From Lachnospiraceae bacterium (lineage in GTDB: Bacteria > Bacillota > Clostridia > Lachnospirales > Lachnospiraceae), in contig JAEENO010000039.1 of NCBI GenBank assembly GCA_016283755.1, positions 1-57,673 on the forward strand: a stretch of 57,673 nt of DNA, in the 5' to 3' direction. Shown here piece after piece: positions 1-8,767 of the stretch. The position numbers and the translations under genes are program-made. The notes beneath the pieces are model-generated. The model saw only the letters and a program-made list of their open reading frames with translations. It was not told the DNA's origin and did not search any database. How positions within the stretch are numbered: position 1 is the stretch's first letter; each line of letters starts with the position of its first letter.

Positions 1-49
1 TCCTGATGCTTACTCTGGATAGTTTTGAAAATTCGCCTATTTTAAGCAT
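1..49 (-). CDS. MerR-family transcriptional regulator, N-terminal fragment cut by window edge
   Basis: Only the first 16 codons are inside the window (MLKIGEFSKLSRVSIR). This matches the opening helix-turn-helix of MerR-family regulators, which typically begin M-x-I-G-E-F-S-K-L-x-x-V-S. The start ATG at 49 is preceded by GGAGG with a 9-base gap. Upstream lies a promoter with the long spacer and central dyad that MerR proteins act on (separate entry), which strengthens the family call. The ligand and target genes cannot be told because the effector domain is outside the window. Confidence 0.75.
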   Translation of the reverse strand, partial: MLKIGEFSKLSRVSIR

Positions 50-91
50 TTGTTTCTACCTCCATGGATGTATTTTCTTGAGCTCACTACA

Positions 92-122
92 ACGATAATC
101 CCTCACATAATGTGAGAGTCAA
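92..122 (-). promoter_or_regulatory. MerR-type promoter with 19-bp spacer and dyad operator
   Basis: Read on the minus strand: -35 TTGACT (117-122), a 19-base spacer (98-116) and -10 TATCGT (92-97). The spacer contains the perfect dyad CTCACAT-T-ATGTGAG (102-116). A 19-base spacer with the operator dyad between -35 and -10 is the hallmark of promoters that MerR-family activators untwist. It sits about 45 bases upstream of the MerR start codon, so autoregulation is the simplest reading. Confidence 0.7.
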
Positions 123-171
123 TATACATTTTTTAAGTTTTTATAAAACGTAAAACTGAAATATAAAATCA

Positions 172-648
172 CTACGCCTCGTTCACAAGTTTCCCTGTCA
201 TATGCTCTATATCCAATTCCAGACAGCATACGCGGGGAAAAGCATTTTTCATTTCCTTTTCAAGATATGTCTCATCATCAGTGAACTTCTGACACAGGCA
301 AGTGCAGATTTCTTTCTTCTTTTCATCATCCGTAACCTCATGGATCCGTCCAAATGCTATTACACTATGAATGTTGAGTGCCCACTCGCCTTCTTTTCGA
401 TATCCTTTATCCATCACGCAATAGCTAACCTTATCACATCCCGAGATTGCATCGATCTTATGACCTTCTTTCGCGCAATGAAAGTAAAGCTTTCCATCAC
501 TTTCCGAATACCAATGATCCAGCGGAACACCATATGGGTATCCCTCATCTCCAAGAACAGACAGAACACCTCTTGGCTCGTTCTTCAGTATTTCTATGCA
601 TTCCTCATCGGTAATCTTCTGCTTAAAGCGTCTCATTTCTCTGAACAT
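172..648 (-). CDS. Pyridoxamine 5'-phosphate oxidase-fold protein, NimA-like
   Basis: 158 residues, the usual size of the small split-barrel flavin-binding proteins related to NimA (nitroimidazole resistance) and PNPOx. After a helix with MRRFKQKITDEEC comes the first barrel strand RGVLSVLGDEGYPYGVPL. The motif FHCAKEGHKIDAI at about residues 56-68 carries the histidine found in NimA-like proteins at the active site. The family binds FMN or a related cofactor and reduces small substrates; the substrate here is unknown. A promoter with -35 TTGTGA (692-697) and -10 TAGAAT (670-675) is plausible. The gene appears to be transcribed alone. A second ATG four codons in has a weaker ribosome site, so the longer start is kept. 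Confidence 0.8.
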   Translation of the reverse strand: MFREMRRFKQKITDEECIEILKNEPRGVLSVLGDEGYPYGVPLDHWYSESDGKLYFHCAKEGHKIDAISGCDKVSYCVMDKGYRKEGEWALNIHSVIAFGRIHEVTDDEKKKEICTCLCQKFTDDETYLEKEMKNAFPRVCCLELDIEHMTGKLVNEA

Positions 649-669
649 GATCTCTACATCCTCTCTTTA

Positions 670-697
670 ATTCTAAAAATACGAGTTCTATTCACAA
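670..697 (-). promoter_or_regulatory. Possible promoter of the NimA-like gene
   Basis: Minus strand: -35 TTGTGA (692-697), 16-base spacer, -10 TAGAAT (670-675), about 22 bases upstream of the start codon. Sequence match only. Confidence 0.35.
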
Positions 698-746
698 TAC
701 ATACAAATGGTCCCTTGTGACAATTTAAAACCATTTTCCGCGATAC

Positions 747-857
747 TTAGAAAAGGCTATGACATCTTTCTTTCGGAAAGGGTATCGTTCCTCCCCAAGC
801 ATGATTGTAGGACATAGTTACCTCATCTGCCATTCTCATGTGTAACTGGTACTTTCA
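747..857 (-). pseudogene. Remnant of a GNAT-type acetyltransferase
   Basis: This is the only coding trace I see in the 400-base gap between the NimA-like gene and the ABC transporter. On the minus strand the frame from ATG 839 reads MRMADEVTMSYNHAWGGTIP then FPKERCHSLF and stops at 747. The stretch MSYNHAWGGTIPFPKE resembles a segment near the N-terminus of a group of GNAT acetyltransferases. In a neighbouring frame the next bases read IAFSKYRGKWF, which resembles the acetyl-CoA-binding motif (KYRGKGxG) that normally lies some 50 residues later. The simplest reading is a gene with a large internal deletion and frame loss. The family call is from memory of the motif and is uncertain. Confidence 0.45.
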
Positions 858-966
858 CTTAAAAATCATCCCGACAAACTGCCGATTTGCTTAACCGTTT
901 ATACTGGAATATAATATATATTCTAACATAATTCTTGGCAAAAGCAACGGGATTACATATAGTCAA

Positions 967-1006
967 AACAAGCTGAACAATGGATTTTGCCATTATCCAG
1001 CTTGTT
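967..1006 (-). terminator. Terminator downstream of ABC transporter
   Basis: Inverted repeat AACAAGCTG / CAGCTTGTT (967-975 with 998-1006), with further pairing inside. On the minus strand it is followed by a short T run. It lies about 50 bases past the stop codon of the ABC transporter ending at 1055. Confidence 0.6.
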
Positions 1007-1054
1007 AATTATCTTGGGATATCTCATTTACAGAAAAACCTTCACACACTCTAT

Positions 1055-2650
1055 TTAACCAATGCTTAATACAGCGTCGAACTTTTCAAGATGTTCTCGA
1101 CTTATATTATGCGTTATCTGTATTAATGTAAGACCCGGGTCATTTAAAAGTTTATCCTCAAGCTCAGCTGTCGCATTCACATCAACCGCGCTTGTTCCTT
1201 CATCAAGTATCAATATCGGACTGTTTCTTAAGATGGCTCTGGCAATAGATAGACGTTGCCTCTCTCCTCCGGAAAAATTCTTCCCATTTTCTTCAATAAC
1301 CGTGTCTATTCCTTCGGGAAGCTTTGCAATCAGTTCTCCGAGACCAACGTAATTCAACGCTTTTTTAATACTTTCATCATCAAACTTTTCTTGAAACAAA
1401 GATATGTTATTTCTTATTGTATCATTAAACAAAAATGTCTCCTGTGCAACTACGCTTACAAGATTTGTTTTTGATTCAACGGATAAATCTTTGACACTCT
1501 CCTCATCATATTTTACGCTTCCCTCAAAGTCTGTCATCAAACCGCTAATTATATTAATCAACGTAGTCTTGCCACTACCATTAGGACCGACAATTGCATA
1601 CTTTTTTGCTTTTTCAAACTTAAAAGAAATGTCCTTAAGTATCTGCTTGTCGCCGTATGAGAAACTAACCATATCAAGAGTTAATGCGTTATCTAAACTA
1701 TTTTTCTCTTTATTTCCGGTTTTTTCTTCCGACGCAAGTATTTCTTTATAATTCGTTACTACCGGTTTTGATGCGGCAATATTTGCCATTACGTTAGGGA
1801 TTTCTGAAATCGGCGCAACAATTTGTCCGATAAGACTGCCAAATGCAATTACCATTCCTATAGAAAAGCGTCCTTTTATTACGAAATAGGATGCAATTGC
1901 CATTACCAGAATCGTCGATAATAATCCTACAAACTGTCCAACACCCTGGCATAATACCCGGCTTATCCCAACTGATACTTTTGCTTCCTCTGTCGTTTTA
2001 TTCTTGCCTTCATGCTTTATCAAAATACTCTTAAGTACTCCGAAAGTTTTAATCAAATAAAACGCAGAAAAATCATCTTTAAGTTCCGCAACATAATCAG
2101 CTTGATTTTGCATATATGCAGCCGTTTTCTTCTCAATCGGTTTACCTATATTGGCAGAAACAACCGCCGTAATAGCAGCCAATACGATCATAAAAATAAG
2201 CATCATCGGCTCAACCATGATTGTTACAATCGATGCGGAAACAAACATTACTACAATTGACACTATATCATAAATGTTGCCTATATAAGAATTCTCATAT
2301 ATAGACAGATTGTTTGTCATATCATTAATATATTCCGCAGTATTTACTTCTGAATAATCTTTTCCGTAGGAAGATAAAATCGACCTGAATAAACCGTTTT
2401 TAAGATACGTTCTATTATTTCCTATAAAAGCGCTTTTCGTAACACCTGCCAATATAACAATAATCACGTATGCTACCGTGAAGATCAATCCGATTACAAA
2501 CATCCGAACAAGTTCCGACATCCCCGTTCCGGCCGCATCCACAATTCGCGCAAGCATAAGGGAGAAAAATGTTCCCATTGTACAATCAATGACTGTCAGA
2601 AGCAAAGAAATTACCAATAAGCCCGGTGCCTTAAAAAGGTATTTTTTCAT
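1055..2650 (-). CDS. ABC transporter, fused permease and ATPase
   Basis: 531 residues from the chosen start MKKYLFKAPG. The N-terminal half (to about residue 300) is hydrophobic with six likely membrane helices of the exporter type. The C-terminal half has Walker A GPNGSGKTT, signature FSGGERQRLSIARAIL, Walker B LILDEGTSAVD with the catalytic Glu, and the H-loop ITHN. This is the layout of half-size exporters that work as dimers. A start 7 codons upstream (2671) is possible, but GAAAGGG placed 8 bases before ATG 2650 favours the inner start. No partner half-transporter is adjacent, so it may be a homodimer. The substrate is not inferable. The iorAB terminator ends only about 40 bases upstream, so expression may depend partly on readthrough. 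Confidence 0.88.
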   Translation of the reverse strand: MKKYLFKAPGLLVISLLLTVIDCTMGTFFSLMLARIVDAAGTGMSELVRMFVIGLIFTVAYVIIVILAGVTKSAFIGNNRTYLKNGLFRSILSSYGKDYSEVNTAEYINDMTNNLSIYENSYIGNIYDIVSIVVMFVSASIVTIMVEPMMLIFMIVLAAITAVVSANIGKPIEKKTAAYMQNQADYVAELKDDFSAFYLIKTFGVLKSILIKHEGKNKTTEEAKVSVGISRVLCQGVGQFVGLLSTILVMAIASYFVIKGRFSIGMVIAFGSLIGQIVAPISEIPNVMANIAASKPVVTNYKEILASEEKTGNKEKNSLDNALTLDMVSFSYGDKQILKDISFKFEKAKKYAIVGPNGSGKTTLINIISGLMTDFEGSVKYDEESVKDLSVESKTNLVSVVAQETFLFNDTIRNNISLFQEKFDDESIKKALNYVGLGELIAKLPEGIDTVIEENGKNFSGGERQRLSIARAILRNSPILILDEGTSAVDVNATAELEDKLLNDPGLTLIQITHNISREHLEKFDAVLSIG

Positions 2651-2688
2651 TATATTAATCCCTTTCACCATACCTGAAATTTATAAAA

Positions 2689-2717
2689 AAGGGATCTTTC
2701 GCAATGAAAGATCCCTT
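2689..2717 (-). terminator. Terminator of iorAB
   Basis: Perfect 12-base stem AAGGGATCTTTC / GAAAGATCCCTT with a 5-base loop, followed on the minus strand by seven T. It lies 18 bases after the iorB stop codon. Confidence 0.9.
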
Positions 2718-2734
2718 GCTTTATATCCTATAAC

Positions 2735-3307
2735 TTATAATGCATAACCTGCATCGTATGCCTTAAGGTTAAGCTCTTTGAACTTCTCAGGTACCATCTT
2801 GGCAATTACTGCCTTCCAGTCGATTGAGTCAAGGCCGAGCTTCTTGATCATTGCGCCGAGTAATACGACATTCTGAGCCTTGATGTTGCCAAGTCCTTCA
2901 GCAATCTCACCTGCATTCAAGCTTAATGTATCAGGGCAGATCTTCTTAAGATACTCGATAACTCCTTCAGGATAATCTTCAGCACCTGTAATAATAGGCA
3001 TTGAATAGATCTGATGATCGTTAACGATAAGTGTACCACCCTTCTTAAGATAAGGAAGCGCACGGAGTGCTTCAACCTGCTCGAAAGAAACAAGAATATC
3101 GGCTTCACCCTCTGCGATAACAGGAGAGTTAACCTTCTTACCGAATTTGATATGTGTTGATACGGAACCACCTCTCTGGCTCATACCGTGAATCTCAGAC
3201 ATCTTAACGTCGTAACCGGCTTCCATTAAACCTTCAGAAAGGATCTTAGATACTAAAAGTGTTCCCTGTCCACCAACACCTACAAGTAATATATTTGCAT
3301 TTTCCAT
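2735..3307 (-). CDS. iorB: Indolepyruvate:ferredoxin oxidoreductase, beta subunit
   Basis: 190 residues, normal for IorB. It is the gamma-type domain of the 2-oxoacid:ferredoxin oxidoreductase family, with the opening motif GVGGQGTLLVSKIL and SEIHGMSQRGGSVSTHIKFG at about residues 37-56. With IorA it decarboxylates arylpyruvates (indolepyruvate, phenylpyruvate, hydroxyphenylpyruvate) to aryl-CoA and reduces ferredoxin. In anaerobes the enzyme can run for energy from aromatic amino acids or in reverse for their synthesis from aryl acids. It starts 17 bases after iorA ends and shares its terminator, so the two genes form an operon. Confidence 0.95.
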   Translation of the reverse strand: MENANILLVGVGGQGTLLVSKILSEGLMEAGYDVKMSEIHGMSQRGGSVSTHIKFGKKVNSPVIAEGEADILVSFEQVEALRALPYLKKGGTLIVNDHQIYSMPIITGAEDYPEGVIEYLKKICPDTLSLNAGEIAEGLGNIKAQNVVLLGAMIKKLGLDSIDWKAVIAKMVPEKFKELNLKAYDAGYAL

Positions 3308-3324
3308 TGTCGTTCTTCTCCTTT

Positions 3325-5085
3325 CTACTCTAATGCGCCGAACTTACATACCTGCTTGCAGATACCGCATCCGTTACACTGAGCAAGATCGATCTTAATC
3401 TTGCCGTCTTTGCCAAGGGCAACAGCAGGACATCCGATCTTAAGACAAGCCTTACAGGACTTACACTTGTCAGGGTTAGCTGTTACGTGCTTACCTGCGT
3501 TAGCCTTCTGAACTTCCTTAATAAGAGCACAAGGGCTCTTAGTCATAATTACGAATACACCCGTTGATTCATAAGCGTCCTTGATTGCAGCTCTTGTCTC
3601 TTCAAGGTTAAGAGGATCAACGACACGGATGTGATCTTCAGGAATACCTAAAGAACGAACGATTGCAAGCGGATCGATAGCTTCTGTAATCTCGCCTGTA
3701 ATTGTCTTACCGGTACCAGGGTTATCCTGATGACCTGTCATAGCTGTAATTGAGTTATTAAGGATACAGTAAACTGCATCAGCCTTATTATATACAGCGT
3801 CAACCAAAGATGTAATTCCGGAGTGGAAGAATGTAGAATCACCTACGCATCCGAATACCTTGGTCTTACGGCCTGCTTCCTTATTAGCCTGATCAAATCC
3901 TGTAGCACCTGAGAATCCGCCACCCATACAGATTACGGAATCTACTGCCGATAACGGAGCTGCCATACCTAATGTGTAGCATCCGATATCGCCTGCTACC
4001 ATAACGTCTTTCATCTTGCCTAACTCATAGAAGAATCCTCTGTGAGGGCAACCTGCGCAAAGTACAGGAGGACGTGCAGGAGCTTTTACCTCCGGCTGAT
4101 AAAGATCTTCTTCAACGTAACGCTTAACGCCGAATGCCTTACCGATTCTTCTTGTATTTAACTCATCGCATCTCGGAACAACGTCCTTACCCTTGCAGGC
4201 AATACCCATTGCACGAACCTGCATCTCGATAAACGGTTCGCTCTCTTCTACGATGTAAAGTTCTTCTACCTGATCTGCGAATTCCTTAATCTGCTTCTTT
4301 GAAAGAGGATTAAGTAAACCAAGATGTAAGTATGATGCATCCTCACCGAATACATCCTTGCAGTGCTGATAAGAAATACCGGAACAGATGATACCGATCT
4401 TCTTAGAATTCCACTCGATCTTATTTAAAGGAGTTGTATAAGCATACTCCTCTTCAACCTTCTTAAATATATCTTCAAGAACGAAGTGACGTGGTCTTGA
4501 ATGTGCAGGAACCATAATGTTCTTCTTAACATCCTTAACATACTCACGAACGCCTACTTCTTTTCTCTCACCAATCTCTACGATACTCTTGGAATGGCAT
4601 ACACGTGTTGACATACGGAATAATACAACAAGATCGTAACGCTCTGAAATCTCATAAGCAATCTTGATGAAATCCTTACATTCCTGAGAATCTGACGGCT
4701 CGATACAAAGTAACTTACCGAAAATAGAGAAGTTACGGTTATCCTGCTCATTCTGAGAAGAATGCATACCAGGATCGTCGGCTGTTAAGATAACAAGACC
4801 TCCGTTAACTCCTTCATAAGCCAATGTCATCATTGGGTCTGCTGCTACGTTAAGTCCAACGTGCTTCATTGCTGCAAAAGCTCTTGCACCTGCCATTGCT
4901 GCTGAACCTGCAACCTCAACGGCTACCTTCTCGTTAGGTGACCAACGGCTTCTGATCTCCTTATAGTTAGCTACATTCTCCATAATCTCAGTACTTGGTG
5001 TACCAGGATATGCAGCTGCTACAGTAACACCAGCTTCATATAAGCCTCTGGCAATTGCTTCATTACCGGTTAATAACTGCTTCAA
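3325..5085 (-). CDS. iorA: Indolepyruvate:ferredoxin oxidoreductase, alpha subunit (TTG start)
   Basis: 586 residues from the TTG at 5085, giving the family N-terminus (M)KQLLTGNEAIARG. GGAGG lies 7 bases before this TTG, whereas the upstream ATG pair at 5101-5106 has no ribosome site and lies in front of that GGAGG. The N-terminal pyruvate-binding-like domain is followed by the thiamine diphosphate region (CAGCPHRGF, GDIGCYTLG, GDSTFFHSG). The C-terminus is a ferredoxin-like pair of 4Fe-4S motifs, CKSCKACLKIGCP and CNGCGICKQVCKF. It pairs with iorB directly downstream. The enzyme is cytoplasmic and oxygen-sensitive, consistent with an anaerobe. Confidence 0.95.
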   Translation of the reverse strand: MKQLLTGNEAIARGLYEAGVTVAAAYPGTPSTEIMENVANYKEIRSRWSPNEKVAVEVAGSAAMAGARAFAAMKHVGLNVAADPMMTLAYEGVNGGLVILTADDPGMHSSQNEQDNRNFSIFGKLLCIEPSDSQECKDFIKIAYEISERYDLVVLFRMSTRVCHSKSIVEIGERKEVGVREYVKDVKKNIMVPAHSRPRHFVLEDIFKKVEEEYAYTTPLNKIEWNSKKIGIICSGISYQHCKDVFGEDASYLHLGLLNPLSKKQIKEFADQVEELYIVEESEPFIEMQVRAMGIACKGKDVVPRCDELNTRRIGKAFGVKRYVEEDLYQPEVKAPARPPVLCAGCPHRGFFYELGKMKDVMVAGDIGCYTLGMAAPLSAVDSVICMGGGFSGATGFDQANKEAGRKTKVFGCVGDSTFFHSGITSLVDAVYNKADAVYCILNNSITAMTGHQDNPGTGKTITGEITEAIDPLAIVRSLGIPEDHIRVVDPLNLEETRAAIKDAYESTGVFVIMTKSPCALIKEVQKANAGKHVTANPDKCKSCKACLKIGCPAVALGKDGKIKIDLAQCNGCGICKQVCKFGALE

Positions 5086-5222
5086 TTTGCTTCCTCCATT
5101 CATCATATAATATGCTATATTTCCAACAGGTAAAAAGTTCTACCCGTTTTCACTCACTTTATATTGTAACATCCTTTATTACTAATTTAAATAAGTTTTT
5201 TGTTAATGGGATGTATAAGTAA

Positions 5223-5254
5223 GAGCCTATTGAAATTGTGTGTTCAATAGGCTC
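5223..5254 (-). terminator. Terminator of the dapA-dapB-fbp-clpX operon
   Basis: Perfect 12-base inverted repeat GAGCCTATTGAA / TTCAATAGGCTC with an 8-base loop, 15 bases past the clpX stop codon. The T run on the minus strand is weak (CTTACTTAT), so efficiency is uncertain. Confidence 0.65.
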
Positions 5255-5268
5255 AATTCGAATTATCT

Positions 5269-6732
5269 TTATTGTCCGCTTTCCGCTTTTAAGAATTCTC
5301 TCATCTTAATCTGCGGTCCGCCTGTATGCGTTAAATATTCCTTAGTGATAACAACTTCACCGATATTGTCATCCTTAGGGGTCTCATACATAATATCGAG
5401 CATAAACTCTTCGATTACCGCACGAAGTGCTCTTGCTCCGACATCTTTTTCCATTGCTTTCTTCGCAATCTCATGCAATGCTTCATCCGTAAAGGTAAGC
5501 TTGACTCCGTCTAAAGCAAGCAGTTCTTCATACTGCTTAATAATTGCATTCTTAGGCTCCTGCAGGATACGCACAAGCATATCTTCCGTAAGCGATTCCA
5601 ATGCAAAAAGAATAGGAAGTCGTCCGATAAACTCAGGAATCATACCAAAGTTTCTAACATCCTCAACTGTTACCTTCTGTAAGAGGTTTTTATCCTTATC
5701 ATACTTATCCTTAAGATCTGCCATAAATCCCATTGAAGAAGACTTATTAAGACGCTCCTTAATTACATTCTCCATCTCCGGGAAAGCACCGCCGCAGATA
5801 AATAAGATATTGGTCGTATCAATAGTTACCATCGGAACCATAGCATTCTTTGAAGATGCACCTACAGGCACTTCAACCTCAGCACCTTCAAGAAGCTTAA
5901 GCATACCCTGCTGAACAGATTCACCGCTTACATCACGCTGATTCGTATTCTTCTTCTTGGCGATTTTATCAATCTCATCTACAAAGATTATGCCGTGCTC
6001 GGCCTTCTCTATATCATTATCTGCTGCCGCAAGTAACTTCGATACAACAGACTCGATATCGTCACCGATATAACCCGCCTCGGTAAGAGACGTAGCATCG
6101 GTTACCGCAAGCGGCACATCGAGAAGCTTGGCAAGCGTACGTACCAGATATGTCTTACCGCAGCCTGTCGGTCCTATCATAAGCATATTGGACTTCTCTA
6201 TCTCGACGCCGTCCTTATTAGGATTTGCAATTCTCTTATAGTGATTGTATACGGCAACAGACATAACCTTCTTCGCCTGTTCCTGGCCTACCACATACTT
6301 ATCAAGTTCTTCCTTAATCTTATGCGGTGCAGGTATGTCGCTTATATCGAATACCGGCTTAACCTTATCCTTATGCTTAGCTTTTTTTACGCGCTGCGAC
6401 TGAGGAATATCCGATAATCCGCCCATATCCGCAAGGTTTAAGAAACGAATGCTCGGGCCCTTATGCTTCTTATCTTTATCGTCTGAATCCTTATCCTCAT
6501 CTTTAGAACCCGCCTGCGGAATCTCCGCAAATGCCGGTCCGAAATCAAAGTTCGGCGGGACCATAGACATATTGTCCATCTGGTCAAATGTTCGCTGCAT
6601 ACAGTCTACGCAGATTGATATATTCTGTGGGATATGAAGCATCTTACCGGTCTTGGACTCAGGGCGCCTGCATATATAGCACACATCTTCGTATTCGGTT
6701 TCTTCTCTGTTGTCTACATTCTTATCGCTCAT
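5269..6732 (-). CDS. clpX: ClpX-type AAA+ unfoldase with extended linker
   Basis: 487 residues, compared with about 420 for typical ClpX. An N-terminal C4 zinc domain (C18, C21, C41, C44) is followed by a charged, Lys/Asp-rich linker of about 70 extra residues (roughly 60-132). The AAA+ core follows: VVGQEQAKK, Walker A GPTGCGKTY (187-195), Walker B IIFVDEID, pore loop AGYIGDD (GYVG in most ClpX), and the ClpP-binding loop as MGF instead of IGF. The arginine-finger region EFIGRLP is present. ClpX unfolds proteins and feeds them to ClpP. No clpP, tig or lon is adjacent; the gene instead ends the dapA-dapB-fbp operon, 27 bases after fbp. It may be the main ClpX relocated or a second copy. Confidence 0.9.
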   Translation of the reverse strand: MSDKNVDNREETEYEDVCYICRRPESKTGKMLHIPQNISICVDCMQRTFDQMDNMSMVPPNFDFGPAFAEIPQAGSKDEDKDSDDKDKKHKGPSIRFLNLADMGGLSDIPQSQRVKKAKHKDKVKPVFDISDIPAPHKIKEELDKYVVGQEQAKKVMSVAVYNHYKRIANPNKDGVEIEKSNMLMIGPTGCGKTYLVRTLAKLLDVPLAVTDATSLTEAGYIGDDIESVVSKLLAAADNDIEKAEHGIIFVDEIDKIAKKKNTNQRDVSGESVQQGMLKLLEGAEVEVPVGASSKNAMVPMVTIDTTNILFICGGAFPEMENVIKERLNKSSSMGFMADLKDKYDKDKNLLQKVTVEDVRNFGMIPEFIGRLPILFALESLTEDMLVRILQEPKNAIIKQYEELLALDGVKLTFTDEALHEIAKKAMEKDVGARALRAVIEEFMLDIMYETPKDDNIGEVVITKEYLTHTGGPQIKMREFLKAESGQ

Positions 6733-6759
6733 TAATTCTAACTCCTAAATTGCCATTCC

Positions 6760-8703
6760 TTAAGCCTCAGGAATAATACCTTTCTTATAGGCTTCCATCA
6801 ATGCTTCAAGGTCTTTAATATCTTCTGCAAGCTTAGCGCCCGTATCCGTATCACGTACGAGCTTTCTCTTTACAACTCTCTCCTCAAGGATCTTATTGCT
6901 GTGTACGTCAGTCTCTTCCGTAACCGCATCCATCATTGATTTGAACGGTTCGTGTGCTACAAGCACCATTCCGTATGAGTTATAAGTAAGGGTATAGCCT
7001 GCAATACCCGTTGTCTTCTGATATGGTTTGGAGAAACCACCATCTATGGATAAAAGCTTACCGCCGCAACGTACCGGTGACTCGCCCTTTATCTGCTTAA
7101 CCGGAACGTGTCCGTTGATAATATGGCTGTCAGGACCTGTAAGTCCAAATTCTGCCAATATATTATCGATAACTTCTTCATTCTCCTGAAGCTTGTAATA
7201 AGGATTAAGCTTCTCTGCCTGAGGCTCTTTCTCTACCAAGTACTGGCGCTCAAACGTTGCCATCTGATCCTTGCCGAATACCGGTGAACCTGCATTAAGC
7301 CAGCCGTAATAATGAATATCGCTCTTCGTCGGCTTCGTCATATCACGATTATAATATGCTTCTCTAAGCATCTTATCAAGCTTATCGTAGAGAGCTTTTC
7401 CCTTATACTTCTTACCTTCAAGAGTAACTTCCATGAATGAACCGTCTTCATTAAGCGGAACGCATCCGTGGAAAAGAAGCTGTCCGTTACATACCTTATA
7501 TAATGCACCCTTCTCATAGAGGAAGGAAATATGGCGCTGCAATCTCTCGGAATTGATGAATGCCTGCTGCATCTTATCCATAACGTCCTTCTCTTCAGGT
7601 GTAAGCTTATAAGGGTCCTTCGGGTCAACAGTCGGGAATTCAGGGTCAAGAAGCTTATAATCTACGCCCTTAATACGAACAGTACCTTTTTTTCTATCTA
7701 TCTTATCAAGTAACATTCTGTCATCCATGTTATATTCAGGATGACGCTTGATCATCTGTCCTTCAACCTTGAACTGAATAATGGTGATTGCCTTATGAAT
7801 CTTCATATCAAGGGTCTCATCCATCTTATCATACTGATCTGTGCTGTACTTAATAGGGAATGCCGGACAATCGTCGTTAGCATAAGCCTTCATCGCAAAG
7901 CGCACAAGCGGCAATGCGGAGATCCCGTATCCCTGCTCTAAGATATCAAGATTACCATATCTTGCACAGATTCTTAAAACGGTTGCGACACATGCAGGAT
8001 TACCAGCAGCAGCACCCATCCATACTACATCGTGGTTACCCCACTGAATATCTACATTCTTAAAAGCTCTTAAATCGTCCATTACAAGATGCGGTGCCGG
8101 TCCTCTGTCGTAGATATCTCCGATAATATGAAGATGGTCTACCGTAAAAGCTCTTATAACCTCACAGAATGCGACAACAAGCTCTCTCGCACGTCCGATT
8201 CTTATAACATCATGGAATATCTCGCTGTAATAGCCCTCCTGATCTGCAATATCCGAACGATCCGATAAAAGCTCTTCCATAATGTAAGCGAAATCCTTCG
8301 GAAGCGCTTTTCTAACCTTAGATCTTGTATACTTTGAAGATGCCTTCTTGGTAAGCTTGATAAGGCGATGGAGCGTTACATTGTACCACTCCTCTGCGTT
8401 AAGTTTCTTATCTGAGAGAATCATTTTCATCTTCTCTTCAGGATAATAAACAAGTGTTGCAAGCTGTCTCTTATCCTTATCAATAAGTTCGTCCCCAAAT
8501 ACTTCATCGATTTTTCTTCTGACAGCTCCGGAACCGTTACGAAGAACATGTGTGAACTGCTCATACTCTCCGTGAATATCGGTCATATAGTGTTCCGTTC
8601 CTTTCGGCAGATTAAGAATAGCCGATAAGTTAACTATCTCTGTTGCAACTGCTGCCCTGTTAGGGAACTGCTTACTAAGCTGTCTTAAATATTTCTCGTT
8701 CAT
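6760..8703 (-). CDS. fbp: Fructose-1,6-bisphosphatase, class III
   Basis: 647 residues from ATG 8703, which has GGAGG 5 bases upstream; the longer frame to 8751 has no such site. This is the normal size of the Firmicutes class III enzyme, unrelated in fold to the classical FBPase. It is a metallophosphatase: TDIHGEY (41-47), GDIYDRG (195-201) and WGNHD (221-225) are the metal-binding and catalytic motifs, and NGHVPVK lies late in the sequence. It hydrolyses fructose 1,6-bisphosphate for gluconeogenesis in the cytoplasm. It is third in the operon with dapA and dapB, 64 bases after dapB. Confidence 0.96.
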   Translation of the reverse strand: MNEKYLRQLSKQFPNRAAVATEIVNLSAILNLPKGTEHYMTDIHGEYEQFTHVLRNGSGAVRRKIDEVFGDELIDKDKRQLATLVYYPEEKMKMILSDKKLNAEEWYNVTLHRLIKLTKKASSKYTRSKVRKALPKDFAYIMEELLSDRSDIADQEGYYSEIFHDVIRIGRARELVVAFCEVIRAFTVDHLHIIGDIYDRGPAPHLVMDDLRAFKNVDIQWGNHDVVWMGAAAGNPACVATVLRICARYGNLDILEQGYGISALPLVRFAMKAYANDDCPAFPIKYSTDQYDKMDETLDMKIHKAITIIQFKVEGQMIKRHPEYNMDDRMLLDKIDRKKGTVRIKGVDYKLLDPEFPTVDPKDPYKLTPEEKDVMDKMQQAFINSERLQRHISFLYEKGALYKVCNGQLLFHGCVPLNEDGSFMEVTLEGKKYKGKALYDKLDKMLREAYYNRDMTKPTKSDIHYYGWLNAGSPVFGKDQMATFERQYLVEKEPQAEKLNPYYKLQENEEVIDNILAEFGLTGPDSHIINGHVPVKQIKGESPVRCGGKLLSIDGGFSKPYQKTTGIAGYTLTYNSYGMVLVAHEPFKSMMDAVTEETDVHSNKILEERVVKRKLVRDTDTGAKLAEDIKDLEALMEAYKKGIIPEA

Positions 8704-8767
8704 CTTCTCCTCCAATAAACCCCTTATATATTCATTAAGTATCCGCCCCACGGAATCTTAATGTGAG

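Noticed and set aside
202-720. Plus-strand open frame of 172 codons over the NimA-like gene
   Set aside because: It is the complement of a gene with recognisable motifs and has no family signal of its own.
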